This document shows positions 21,801-34,488 of a DNA stretch of 64,000 nucleotides, in pieces (positions within the stretch are counted from its first letter, which is position 1; each line of letters starts with the position of its first letter). The stretch comes from Watersipora subatra. Its lineage: Eukaryota > Bryozoa > Gymnolaemata > Cheilostomatida > Watersiporidae. Location of the stretch: positions 26,853,191 to 26,917,190 of the forward strand of contig NC_088708.1 in NCBI RefSeq assembly GCF_963576615.1, given 5' to 3'. Under the pieces are notes generated by a model. That model was not told the origin of the DNA. It saw nothing but the letters and a program-made list of their open reading frames with translations, and made no database searches. The translations under genes were made by a program, and so were the position numbers.

Positions 21801-24298
21801 CACAACAGAGTAAGACATGGTGTATCTTATGATACCAAATAACTGTAATGTGAATTTTGTTGCATGTCAACCTTTAAAGAGAGTACTGTTTTAGTGGTCT
21901 CAAAGGAGGAGTCAGATGCCACTGTGAGTGAATTAAAGAAAAAATTGCGAGCACTTCAAAAACAAACACAAAGGCAGCATGTGACACAAATCAATGATCT
22001 ACAAGACTTGCTCGACTATCTAAAAAATCGGCAGATGATCGATGAGTCGGTTGCTCAGATGATAAGCACCAACTTTCAATCAGATGTACTGGAATCGAGA
22101 AAAGTCAAACATGCGAATCCATCAGAGGCTGTGATTGCACGTCAATGTAGAGATAGCGCAGATGAGTTGGCTCTCACGCTACTCTACTTCAGTCCAGCGG
22201 CTTATGAATGGGCTCGCCAGAAATATGCTCTTCCAAATGTTCGAACTTTACGGTCTTGGCTGAGTAATGAACAGGGAGAACCTGGTTTCCTCATTGATAC
22301 TCTCGGGCTTGCCACACAAACAAATGAAAGCAGGTTCTCTTTGATCATACACAGTGTTCCTCTGAAAAAACAGACGAGTTATGATGGACAACTCCAAAAG
22401 ATTAGAGGCTTTTGTGACTACGGAGGACTCATCACTGGAGATACTTACACCGAGGCTTCTCATTTGCTTCTTTTTCTACTCGGGCCAGTCGATCGCGCTG
22501 TTCGGTCGTACCCGATCGGGTATTTCTTTGTTGATAAGATTCATGCACAAGTGTTAGCAGAGCTTATTAAGACAGCTTTAACATTGACAGCTGAGAGGAA
22601 TATGAGAATATGCAGCATTTCTACTGATTGCTCAGCAACAAATATTTCAACCTTTGAAATTCTAGGCTGCAGTTTTATTCCTAGTGAATGCCATCCCAGC
22701 TTTAAGCATCCAATGATGCAAAGTCAGGTCTATATAATATTTGATGTTCCTAACATCTCCAGGCTCATTCGCAATGCTCTCTCTGAGCTTAAAGACTTCG
22801 TCACGTGGAATGATGAAAGAATTTCATGGAAGTATTTTCAGAAATTGTTTGATGCAAGCTTTCCTATTTCAAATCCTCATTGGGGTAAGGTGAAAATAAA
22901 TATCTGTTCTGAACTCTTCACCAACGCAGTTGCAGATCTCCTACAATCACTGCAGAAGTCAAAGGTGCCCGGTTTTGAAGGATCTCGGGCAACTGTTAAG
23001 TTTATTCGCAAGGTATGGAACTGAATATCATACATGTATGTTTGTCAAATCTGTTGTGTTTGACTGGTATATATATGTTAACATCATAGCCCATCCGACA
23101 CCTCAGTGTGGATAGCAATGTGTACGAGTCATTAATAGTGTTATTAACAGTGTGATGTTTGTATTTTGTCCAGTCCTTCTTTTGCTTCATTAGGTCCATT
23201 ATATCGTTACAGGTTGCTCAAGCTGTTGAGATTCTCACTTCAAATTCACTGTTCAACAAAGGCTATCAATTTCCTCTAACCACCAGCAATGTTTCACAAA
23301 GACGCCAAATACTCAATGACTTCTCATCATATATTCTCAGCCTCCGAACGACCGACGGTCTCGAACTTTGGCGCTCTAAAGCAAAAACTTTTCTTCACGC
23401 TTTTGTATCAACTTCCGAATCGATCTTGCATTTGTCACGATACCTTCTTCTATCTGGTGGCTGTAGATATGTTCCAACCAACCAGTTCTCTCTGAAGCCT
23501 GCTGAGCATTTCCTGAGTAAAATAAGCTGCATCATTGGAAGTAAAGATTGGTTAACCGCCGATGAGGTGACGACAGCAATTAAAAAGCTTTTTGTGGACA
23601 AGCAAACGTTGATCAACTCTTCAACTCATTCATTAGACTGTGATTCAACAAGCGGTGTGATGAAGCAAAAATATTCTGACAGATCTTCATCAATGGTCGC
23701 AGTAGGTATCGCAGAAGTTTCTGAAGACTACTTTTCCAGTGCTAGCTCTTTGAGCGATGCCTCTCTTTACAAAATGTCTGCTCACGTTGCCAACTCACTC
23801 AAACAGCATATCTGCTGTGAGTCATGCGCTGCAGCAATGCTTGATGTCATGTTTGTACGTGGTTTGTCGGATGATCATTATCTTTCGCAAACCTTCCGAA
23901 GTTACAATCTGTTACCGAGGCAAGGCGTTAAAAGCTGCTGTGGTATTGTGCAACCTTCTCAGGCTACTTTCAGAGTGGTTGAGCGATGCGAGCAGATATA
24001 TCGACAGACCGTATTGTCTGAGCCAACCAAATATCTTGGTTCACACTCTCCAGTTCATCTTCTATCTGCTGTATATCGACGCTATGCCTATGAAGAAAGG
24101 CCACTAACACCATTTAATCATGAATGTGATGTGGAGATGGGTTTATTAAGTCATACTAACCAGCTCACAAACTGCATAATCACCAAATTCTTTGAGTTGC
24201 GTTTGAAGAAGCTTTCCTTTGTTCAGGCACAGCTAGCTGATGTAAACTTGCGAGGTTCAAGGTCAGCTGTAGCATGTCACCCCGCCCTCTCTGAGTAG
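18845..24298 (+). CDS. THAP-domain P-element-type transposase (THAP9-like), five exons
   Basis: Exons are 18845-18912, 19300-19510, 19782-19929, about 21880-23012 and 23213-24298, phase-consistent and about 881 aa, close to THAP9 length. The N-terminus is a C2CH THAP zinc finger: CCAIGC, FHRFPL, W of EKWKSKM, CSDHF, and the closing SVPTVF box. Then come a basic stretch (NRKRKR), a Leu-rich coiled coil (LKKKLRALQKQTQ) and the RNase H-like transposase core (KKQTSYDG, GFCDYGG, SYPIGYFFVDK, STDCSATNISTFEILGC). The last exon holds a conserved C-terminal domain (TNQFSLKPAEHFLSKI). Known P-type enzymes have an acidic residue before the KKQTSYDG-like box; here the sequence is LIIHSVPLKKQ, so a catalytic Asp may be missing. 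No P-type terminal repeats were found around the gene. It could be an old immobile copy or a host gene. The exon 4 start is the weakest part of the model. Confidence 0.75.
20056..20865. mobile_element. Foldback/MITE-like element, copy 2 (same family as 1925-2721)
   Basis: Ends are TTAA-ACCATAACTG and CAGTTATGGT-TTAT, the right flank being one base off TTAA. Much of the length aligns by eye with 1925-2721, including CAAGCTCCGCC.ATAAATA, ATAGAGATGG and GATTTACCTA segments. The arms fold on each other over most of the element. It lies in intron 3 of the THAP transposase gene. Confidence 0.75.
21014..21873. mobile_element. Second foldback element with TTAA duplication, abutting a coding exon
   Basis: Flanked by TTAA at 21010-21013 and 21874-21877. 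The ends are AGGTTGAC and GTCAACCT, and the TIRs are about 120 bp (21014-21134 against about 21760-21873), sharing CAACAAAATTCACATTACAG and CAAGCTCTTAAAAG. The interior is non-coding. The right end lies two bases before the AG acceptor proposed for transposase exon 4. It also provides an in-frame ATG at 21864. Confidence 0.75.
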
Positions 24299-25120
24299 AC
24301 TTAGTACTGCTGTACTTGATGCTAATTTGATTTCCAATGTTGAATATAGCATTCTACGTGTTTGTTATTGTTACATTTTCCATTTATTCCATGGAACTGC
24401 ATGCGAGTGGTGAAGTGATTTTTTGCTTTCCTTGGGCCAATGTCACTCTCTTGACAGGAAGCAAATGGTCTTGGTTCTAGCAATTCGAGGCATGCTAGAA
24501 TTTACATTCTGTTGCATTGGCTGGTCGATAGATTGGCTAGTTTATCCTTGACCTCTAAGTTTATCCTTGCCCACCCTTACCTAGTGTATCACTGGTATTG
24601 TTATTGTACAGTTTTCAATTTCTATGTCTGTATTTGTAATTTTATATCGGAATTTTTCAAAGTTTTGCTGATATAATTTGTTAATATGATGTCATTGGAC
24701 TGATGTAGTATAGAACTGTATATATGTAATTTACATTCGACCTTCATTGATCAATTTCTCAAAAGGTACTTTCAGAACTTGCCAATATCATCTGTAAGCG
24801 TATTAACATATGCCAGTGTAACATAACGAATTACATAAAGCTTGATGAATTATCGTTTTGTCTTTAAGCTTCGACTAGTAATTCTTGTGTTATTTGATAA
24901 CGATTGGTAATCCATTTTCACTGGCCCCAAGAGTACCAATGGCCTATTGCTCTATTGGATACTTTAATACAACATAGATGTTCACTAAAATGTAAAGTTC
25001 TACAGGGAATATGTTATTTGACTGATCAGGATGCTCCGAGTGTTCATAACTTGGTATATCACTCGGTCGCTAGTCATGTGCCACAACAGGCATATGACAT
25101 GTGTAGATTGCATGATTGGG
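24299..25120. other. Downstream region of the THAP transposase, no gene seen
   Basis: AT-rich. It probably contains the 3' UTR of the transposase gene; no strong polyadenylation signal could be assigned. Confidence 0.4.
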
Positions 25121-25128
25121 TTTTGCTG

Positions 25129-25428
25129 AGTGTAAATAAGTCTGTATTGAGTGTTCTATCACTTGATACCTATGTCCTGGGAGTTCCATTACTTGGTAGG
25201 TCTGTCCTAAGTGTTCCACCACTTGGGAGGTTTGTCCTTAGTTCTTGCTCTATTACTTGCTAGGTTTGTCCTGGGTCTTCCATCACTTGTTAGGTATGTC
25301 ATGAGTATCTCATCGCTTGGTAGGTCTGTCATAGGCGTTTCATCACTTCATAGGTCTGTTCTGGATGTTCTATCACTTGGCAGGTCTGTCAATAGCGCTC
25401 TATCATTTGGTAGGTCTACATCAGAATA
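25129..25428 (+). repeat. Degenerate 30-bp minisatellite, about ten units
   Basis: Units resemble CACTTGGTAGGTCTGTCCTG then AGTGTTCTAT. Because the unit is a multiple of three, two overlapping frames stay open through it, giving a Leu/Ser/Val-rich decapeptide repeat. There is no start context, splice site or homology to support translation. Confidence 0.65.
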
Positions 25429-25429
25429 A

Positions 25430-28400
25430 AAAGCAGTATTGTTAGGATAGTGCCAAGTGTGAGCTATTTTTGGGGCTTCATTAGCAAAAGTTCCCTGCCA
25501 CGTCAATATTTGATTCCTTTCACACTGGATATGTATTTGGCGTAGCTCATTTTGCATACATGCTATGAATACGTTTTTCCATACTAAGCATCTCCACATA
25601 CATGCTTTGTACTTTTAGAAATCAACATCTCAATAGCAATGATACATGTACTTGGAATAGCACAATAGTTTTTCACCGGAAGGTCTGCACCCACTATGGG
25701 ACACTCCTATACTGACTACCTATATATTGGCCGAGCCATAGCAAGGGCAGTCTTATCTATGGAATACTATAGTAGCTAAGAACTATAATCATATCTTTAT
25801 TACTTCTCCAACTCTCCAAAAATCAAATCATTAGTGGCCAGTAAGTCGAATGACAGGTCCTTTTCATCTGGTCAGGAGTGACACCAAGCTCTCAAACACC
25901 TGCGGTGAAGATTTGCCAGAAGTATTTCACATTTCTTGTTGCTGGTGTAGATACTTTCCAGTAAACAATTGTCGATTGTTACACAATTAGTTATGTGTTT
26001 ATTGATGCGTCAATTTTTGTCACTTCAATCTTGGCGTGTGGTGTCACTCAGAACTGAAAACCGTGTGAATCTTTCCTTTTGACAATGCTGTTTGTAGTCG
26101 TATTAATTCATACAACACTAAGGAGCCGCATGTCTAAATATTTAAATAAATTAAAAGTTATCTTTAGGTGTGAATAATTATCCTTGTTGTTCTTTATAAA
26201 TATTGCCAATATGTCTAACATCAATGGCTCTTTTATCAAATTGACAACTTCTGTGTTCAAGAAACAACATTACGGTATATTTTTGTCTAAATGTGCTTTC
26301 CTGTTTGGTTCCTACAACACATTATAGAAATCTTTGACCCTGTGTATTCTACATTTACTTTGATGAATTCTAGGAATGGCACGGGTACAACACGGTAGTA
26401 ACCTGTTTTGGTCATCTGATAGAGACAGCGCTTTGGTTCATAGGAGGTGTAGTTTTTGTCGTCTTCTGTTATTTAACTATTTGTGACTAATTGCTTTGCA
26501 TAACAAGTCATAATCATACTAACTGAACCTTGTATTGTCGACTTTGAACAGAATTTGAATATGATATTGTTTAATCTGGTTTTAGTTTTTCTGCAGGGAA
26601 AATCAAAATTCTTCCTGAAATTTGTGTATTTCCATTAAAGTTAAATTATTCGTGACTCCACTGAGGCGGATAAATAGAGCATCACTGTGTGAATTTCACA
26701 CCAAGAGACATAAAAGTTGGCACCAAATCTCTGTAATGAAATGTCATTATTCAGCTTGACTCCTTCCCAACTCGACTGCGGGTCAAACAAAACAATTGCT
26801 TTGCTGATTGACTAGCAATATTGGCACTATTATCAATAACTTCAAACCGACAGAATGAATAATAAAGTGCAACAGGGTTAGGTCAATGATGATCAATCAC
26901 TGATGACCCCAACTATTCCAGCACAGTGGCTTTATATTTGTTCAGTTTATATAAACTTTATTCTCTTGATTAACACTCTCTTTGATTAAAAAAGTTTTCA
27001 ACTAAAGGACAGCTCATAGAAGAATTAGGGAGAGACTAGATGATTTACAAACAAGGTATAAATGGATTACAGACAGGGTCTAGAGTGCCTATATAAGTTA
27101 TATAGATTGCCTACACAATCAGAGAGCATTGAAAAATATAAAAAATAGATGATTGCCATTATAGGTCATAGTTCAGCTCAACGGTATAGTGAGCAGCCAC
27201 CTTCTTACTGCTTCTTCTATCATAGAGAACATCATAGAAGAGATGGATCTATTTGATACAGTGATAGCAAGTGTAAGGGATTTACTTGCAGGAATGGGAT
27301 AGTCTAACAAATGGGCTTAGAATAAATGTCTTGCTTGCCAAAATTTTGGATTATCAAAATTTAATTTGCTATTACTGCATTATTGGTTCATAAAACATGA
27401 TTTATTATAGGTTTTTGCGTAACAGTCACGATTAGGACTATCGAACCTGGATTTCAAGTAGTTGAGTGCTTTAGTGGACAACTTCTACAAATCTATGGGA
27501 AAAATCTACTTGAGCAATAAAATAACTACATTTATAATCTCATATATTTGTATATCATGTATTTTTTGATATTCGTATATCATATATTATATTACATTAT
27601 TTTTGGGTATCATAATTATATTCTTTTGTAATTGTATATCATATATTTTTTATACTCATATTCTTGTTTGTTTGTAGGTCATATATTTTCTTATATTTGA
27701 ATTTGTCTCAGACTAAACTACAGTCAATCACAGGGCAGTGTTTGCCGACAACAACAATAATATTACATGTAATTCTACTAATAACAGAAGCTAATACTTG
27801 AAAAATATTTGGAGAAGATCGGCAACTTACCAACAGCATACCAACATATATAAACCAACAGATGGTATGCACAAGATAGCAATATATATAAACCAGCAGA
27901 TGGATTGTACAAGATGGCAACATATAAACCGGCAGTTGGAGTGTGCAAGATAATATATAAACCATTATCAAAGAATGTATGAACTAGTCATAAGCAAGAT
28001 CAGAGAAAGTGTAAATACAGATTTACTGCATGTAATGCCAACTAAGGCACAGCTTACTATAACAAGAACAAAAGCAATCAGTATACCAAATACCATTCAT
28101 CTAAAATAATCAAAACAAGTGACAACTCAAAATGTCATTTATACAAAATTGAAATGGAAGCCATCCAATACATTATTATAGAATCCTAAATATTAGCCAA
28201 CAAACACACAAAGAAAAAACTCAACACCATTTGATAAATTATTAATTGACAGTCACCCAACAGTTGTTGAGTGAAACAACATGCAACCCGTGGTCAAAAT
28301 CACCAAACAAAGCTTTGACATGCCTTTCATATATTACTGTGGTGAAAGAAATACATGCAAGTAAACCAGGTATGCTAGCGGATAGGGAGAACCATGCAGT

Positions 28401-28788
28401 CACTATCATTGGTGTCAAAAATAAACAAGCAAAGAATATCGTAGAGGATAAAGGCCTTGAGGAAAAACCTAATACCGTGGAAAGTGCAAAAGACACTTCG
28501 AGTATATCAAGTTATTCTCAAGTCACTATGCTGGTATTTCGAGAGAGTTGCACAGATTCAGCATACTGAAGTTATCCCTACTCATAACCAACCATGTTTC
28601 TATAAAGTGCTGGTTCTCTAAGATCGTAGTAAGAAACACTGTGACAGACAAAATACTGCCCTATTTAGCTTTCAGGCGGGATCTGAGGCTCATACTGACC
28701 ATAGTAGAATAAGACTAAGGCTAAACAGAGCAGGCGTTAAACAAAAACAAGATGGCTGTCTGGTAGTACTGTACTATGTACTAGTTCA
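25430..28788. other. No gene seen; local repeats only
   Basis: AT-rich non-coding sequence. An AT-rich degenerate region lies at 27535-27700, and a tandem repeat of about 43 bp (ATAAACC.GCAGATGG) in three copies at about 27845-27965. An open frame at 28246-28569 is not supported by splice context or homology. Confidence 0.5.
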
Positions 28789-29000
28789 CTGGCAGTTGGT
28801 TGGGCTGTGAGAGATCGCCAGGTGTGTCAATAAAGCACAGAAAATAAGTATGTGCAAAATAATGCTGAAACTTAGGAAGGCGTTTGATTGGGACAAGTGA
28901 TAGCGGTTTGGGTGGTGAAGTCGAATCAGTTTGATTTTTTTCCCAACCTTCAGCCACTGTTTGGGCAAACGGATGAACAAGGCTCGTATTTTAGTAGAGA
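28789..29000 (+). mobile_element. SINE-like repeat, copy 2
   Basis: Head GGCAGTTGGTTGGGCTGTGAG, then CAGGTGTGTCAATAAA and ATAAGTATGTGCA as in copy 1. The middle is degenerate and the tail is CTCGTATTTTAGTAGAG. Confidence 0.6.
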
Positions 29001-30528
29001 TTTAGTAAATTTAGTTTTGAATAAAGTTCGAACATAATTTCAATGGAACTTGGTTCACAAAAGCATTTGAGACAAAATTCAGTTTTTTTGCTTTTAGTGT
29101 TAATACATGTACCTTCAATTCACTTGTTGACAAAGTGCGATGCGGGTAAAAAAAGTACATCATTGCATTTATTGCCAAAATGCAGTAATGTACATTTTGG
29201 TTTCGATAGTTCACAATATGTCTAGCAGGCAGCAACTTATTTTATTTGTCTTATAAACACACACTGGACTCTTTTGGAGTCAGAGCGTTGTCATATTACA
29301 TTTTCACTGCCAGGTACCTCAGTTCTATGGCATTGAAGGACTGAATTCCATGTTAAAAACAAAACAGTCGGCCAACATTTTGTGTTACAAATTTGAGGCC
29401 AAGATACTTCAAGTTTGGTGAATGAAAAACAAAAACAAAATCGCGCTAGTGAACCCCAAACTGCAGCCAAGAAATTCATCACTGCTAGTTGCTTCATAGA
29501 TATGTTAACCTTGAGCCGGTTATTGTATCAAATTGAAATTCTCTTATGCAATTGTCGCAATCCTACAAATATCATGCAGCAATACATCGTAAAATCAATG
29601 ATAAATGATATTGATGTTATTAATTAGCCTGCACTTATGATGAAAGTGATTTTTAAAGTCACCAAATGTTATCAGATTCAAAATCACGAGTGCATCACGT
29701 TTAATAGCTCGATAATATCCGTTGATCAGCCACTTTAGGCCAGGCATCTATCCTACACAGATGATCGAATGCAAAGCTAGCCACTTGAGTATGCCCGAGT
29801 ATTACATACTTTCTACTTAGCAACTGCGAGTACTCCATACTCGACAATCGGCGTCTCTCAGGATACACGACGACGCTATCGATGCTCTTTGTTAATATAT
29901 TCTTTAATCTCTTCAGTTATAAAGAGGCCAAATATTTTAAGCTATATAAAGTAAGTTGTTTTAGAAACTAAAGGCTTTGTTTCTTTCCTTTCCATATGAC
30001 TTTTTGAAGTGTTGGAAATGACAAAGATATTCTTTCCCTTCAAAAACAATAAAGGCGCGGAATAAGTGGAATTTTGTACAATTTATCACTCCTTCAATAA
30101 TTTCAAAAACCGTTACGCCCTAACTCTTGTCTATTTCAATTTTAAAAATAATTAAAATATATTCTCATGCGTACCATTGAGAGGTGTTACAATATCGTTA
30201 CGACAGTAATATTTCTCACTTCTCTGTGGGTGACATGAGTACTCGGGTCAATGTTGTTTTCAATTTGCAATAGTATTCTTTTGTTTATATCCTCAATTAA
30301 AATGCAATTTAATAGTTTTATAAACTACTACTACAATAAAATTTGCCAGGATTTACCATGCGATTGCAGCCATTGCCAGAAAGTTTGTTAACTTGCCCGA
30401 AGGTGATTCTGAAAGTGTTTTTTAATACCAAGTGTGAGAGATGCTGATAAGTGCTGGAAAACAGACGCGTCTGAGAATAGCTAGAATCCAAGCAATTAAT
30501 AAATAGCTTTGTTTCCTCTCTTACTTAC

Positions 30529-33500
30529 GGGTTTTTGAAGCATAGGTAACTTGACCGGTTCGTATCGTTGCCAATCATTGAACTGATGTGCATTAGCGTC
30601 TGCTCGACAGTTCCTATGTCTAATTACAGCAGAACATGGGTCAGCTGTGAAGAGTCCAATCAATCTGCTGATATAAGAGGTACCCAGTTTACATTGAGTC
30701 ATATCATCTTATCAGAGTAAAAGGTGAATATATGCAGTATTCTCCTTGCGCATCACAACTCTCTAATATGTTCATCTGAAGTGGCATTTCCCCTCTCTGT
30801 CTTTACTTTCTTACTACAAATGTTTATTACGTAAGAATATTGATTGCGTTTGCTCGAGTTGTCAAAGTCTAGCTGAAAATAATAAAGAGGTATTTGGTTT
30901 GACCTAGATATCATTTGAAGATTGTGGAACTAGGTCATTTGTATAACCTCGTTGCATTTAATATATTTACACTAAAGTGTGTCACCATATAATAGAAGCG
31001 CAAAATCAACTTCAATTGCATCTGAGAATACTCTCAGATGAAGATAGACACGATAGCCTTTCCTCAGTTTGTGATGAACTTTCTAAAGACAAAAGCAATG
31101 CAATCATGACCACCTGTTCAGCTACAAGGAATGAACCAACATACACATATGCGTAAGGAATGAACCAACATACACATATGCGTCCAGCTATATATACAAC
31201 AACAGATTTTTCTGGTGTAGTGAAAAATATATAAAGATGGGGCCCACAAACAATCAAGAATAATCTCAGGAGTGTGCTGTATTTCTGTTTTACACTGTTT
31301 TCAAATCATAAAACATATGATTTGGCACTTTCCTATTATTCATCGTAAGTTATTATTTGAGTCTTTTCTGATCCACAAGAGAAAGCGCTGATGATGTAAT
31401 ACGTTGTTACTAAAACTCAAAAACTAAAATAAACATTGCTAGCCATTAGTAAGAATATGTGTACAGCCTATATGCTTCCTTTGTGTTTCTCTATTATTAG
31501 TATACGGTAAGAGATGTCTTGTATTATTCTATGACTTCAAAACTTAAATAAACTGTGCCTATTCATCTTACCAGTCATTTGTTAGATTTAACTCGTTCCT
31601 GGCATCCGACATCTCAGCTTGTAATAGCTATAAAACCACGGGACTACTATAGTTACGGAAAACAAACACATCACTCTAAAAGTTTCACCATAAAATACCT
31701 GGTCATTTCAAACAATAGATCCACTCAAATAGAAGTTATTCAGTTAATAGCACAAAAAGAAGCTATGCCATCACTCTATTTTGTCATGAGTAGGCAAATC
31801 TTTAGGGTTCACAAGATTTGCACCAAGTTTTTGAATGAACTTTCTTTCCCGTAGCCTAGCGGCGCTGTGGTAAATGTCAAGCAATTTCTAAACACTAGTA
31901 TGCATTACTAATTATTTTGTTGTGGTTGGCAGAACACCCTAGCAACATCGAGTGAGAGGCATGCGTGATGAGGTCATACTTAGCACTCAAAACACAACTG
32001 TTGTTTCTAGGATTCTAAATTCTTACAGTTTTTATATGAGATTGCTGACTTCTCCTTTTCTGCGCTGACTGATAAGCATAGCTTTCTGTCCATGCTATGA
32101 GCCAAATTCAATAACGTTTCATTCCTATCTGCCCAGTTGAACATGGCTGGCTGTTCAATATTTATTAATTCAAACAAAAACCTAGTCTGATATCATAATC
32201 CTTACTATAATAAGAGTCATCCGTCTATTTGAATCCACATCTAGAGGTTAGGAGAATTGATAGCTTTCACTGGGAATCAAACTCACAATTTTTAGCTTGG
32301 TAGACCAAATCTCCACCGCCTGCCCCCAATTTCCTCCTTTCAGATTAATTGTGCAGTTATTTATTACACCCGTACAATTTCTCACGGCCCACCGGACTGC
32401 CAGGGTGCTAGTCTAGATAACTCATGACATTGTAAAAAGTAACGCATCCTATTGTAGGTAAAAATAAAGCATATCGTGATATAAGATTAATATATCGAAG
32501 GGTCGATGATAGCATCATACATGCAACTGTAAGGCATCAGCCTTCTCAAAGGTCGACTACTTCATATCTTGGAACTTTTAGTTTTAATTGGTTTCATTTT
32601 TCACCCTTGAGTCTAATACATACATAGGGCCTACCATACAGATTACGCAGAAGTTCAACTTCAAAAAGTCTTTGTTACTATTCGATACTTGTATGATGTG
32701 TACTAGAATAAGCATTGCCATGTCTATTCTATGCAGCAGAGTAATAGACTTCCTGTGGTTGATAAGTCAAAACATTTATTTCAGTTTTACACTTTTGTTT
32801 ATGTCTAATGTCGATCTGTCAATCTACAAATGCGTGCATTAATTTTGTTATGAGAAGTACCTTTCACATAAATAACTGGTTAATGCTGTCGGCGTTGAGA
32901 CAGTAACAAAATAGACCGTAAGAGCCTGTTTTCATTGTGAAACCTGGTTTCAAATGGGTAAACTTTTAAAAGTAGCTAGATGTGTGTCAATGAGTTTACA
33001 ATCTACTAAAATAATTTGGTCAAACCAGGAGATCTCAGTAAATTTCCATGCAGCAAAAAGACAGCATAAATATCGTAGGCGAAGAAGAAATGGCTAAAAG
33101 TAAGGGAGATGTTGATTATTAGAAGGAGTATTAAAGTATTCCGTTGAAACTGTTGTATAACCAGAATGAATGATAGGTAGCTCTATACGTGTATATTTCC
33201 TGGTGGTGAGTCATCAATTATGTCTCAGCAATGACAAGCAACCATCAAAATATAAAAAAGATAGAATTGCTCCACTGATGATTGTCGATTAAGTCTCACC
33301 TAGCCAGAAACTCATTTGCAATTTTGTGTGCATCTCCAGAGACCGCAAGCAGAGCTCTCTTTGTGCTATCTGCCTGGGAACCATCCTCAACTCAATGAAT
33401 ATCTTCGATTTGCCAGTTACAAATGATGGGAAAGCGTTCATAAAATGGAAATATTAGGCACTAGATTCAAAGAGCCAACTGCCATAACTGACTAAATAAT

Positions 33501-34454
33501 GACAAGTGCATACAAGTTATCACACTATTTTTATGGCCAATAATTGATGAACAAAATTTAATTATAATAATTTTAACAGTAAAAAGTCTTGGCAATGGAA
33601 GTTGTTACAGAATAAAGGCTATTAAAGATTTTTATCTGCAAATTGAAACATTTCTGCTTAGTTACGCCGTCATGAGCAGCTCTCATCTTTCAGGCATAAA
33701 ATTCAAGAACTACTCAACTCCTACTGTTGGCATGGTTTTCTATATTGCGGAAACTGATCGCATTATATCATTTAAAAAACGTGCCTCTTTTTAAGAGGCA
33801 TGACTCAAGCCTGGTGAGAATGCATTATCACTCGTTATTACAGCGCTAAACTCCGAGATTGCATCGGCGGTAATAAACTGTGCATTATGCAATATCAATA
33901 TCACTTGATATGTTTATTTAAGTATTAGAATTTTTAAAAAGGAGTATTCAGTAATCAATGTTTTGTTGTTATAATTTTTATTCTCTTTAGTTTAATTGTT
34001 TCAAGTAATATTCATATATGAACAAAACATCTTATAAATTGTTAATTGTTGAAATATTTATTAGCACAAAAAGGATGTACGTCGGCTGAAGCAGACAAGA
34101 ATTTTTTAGAAAATAAACTTTAAAATATCAATTTTGTCGACTCTCACTATCTGCAATGTAAAAAAACAAACTGTTTAGAGAAAACAGAAAAACAAATGGA
34201 ACAATTTGGTAGCATCCAGTTCTAAACAATCAGATCATTCTCTAATGCCAGCTGTCAATGTTCCCATAGGCACTAATGAAATAATGTGAAGGAAAAGAGA
34301 AGAGGAGAGATGAAAGGAGAGGGAGGAAGAGGTAGGAAAAGGGAGAAGGTAGAGAGAGGAAGGGAGAGAGGGAAGAGGGAGAGAGAGGGTGGACAAAGGT
34401 GGGAGAGAGAAGAAGAGACAGGGAATGAGAGGGTAAGAGAGGGGGAGAGAGAGG

Positions 34455-34488
<34 letters not shown>

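Noticed and set aside
28246-28569. A 107-codon ORF on the plus strand
   Set aside because: There is no homology, no supporting splice or promoter context, and an overlapping open frame on the other strand.
31012-31160. A plus-strand exon candidate (LSDEDRHDSLSSVCDELSKD)
   Set aside because: The peptide looks plausible, but no good acceptor or start precedes it and the stop falls in a tandem duplication.
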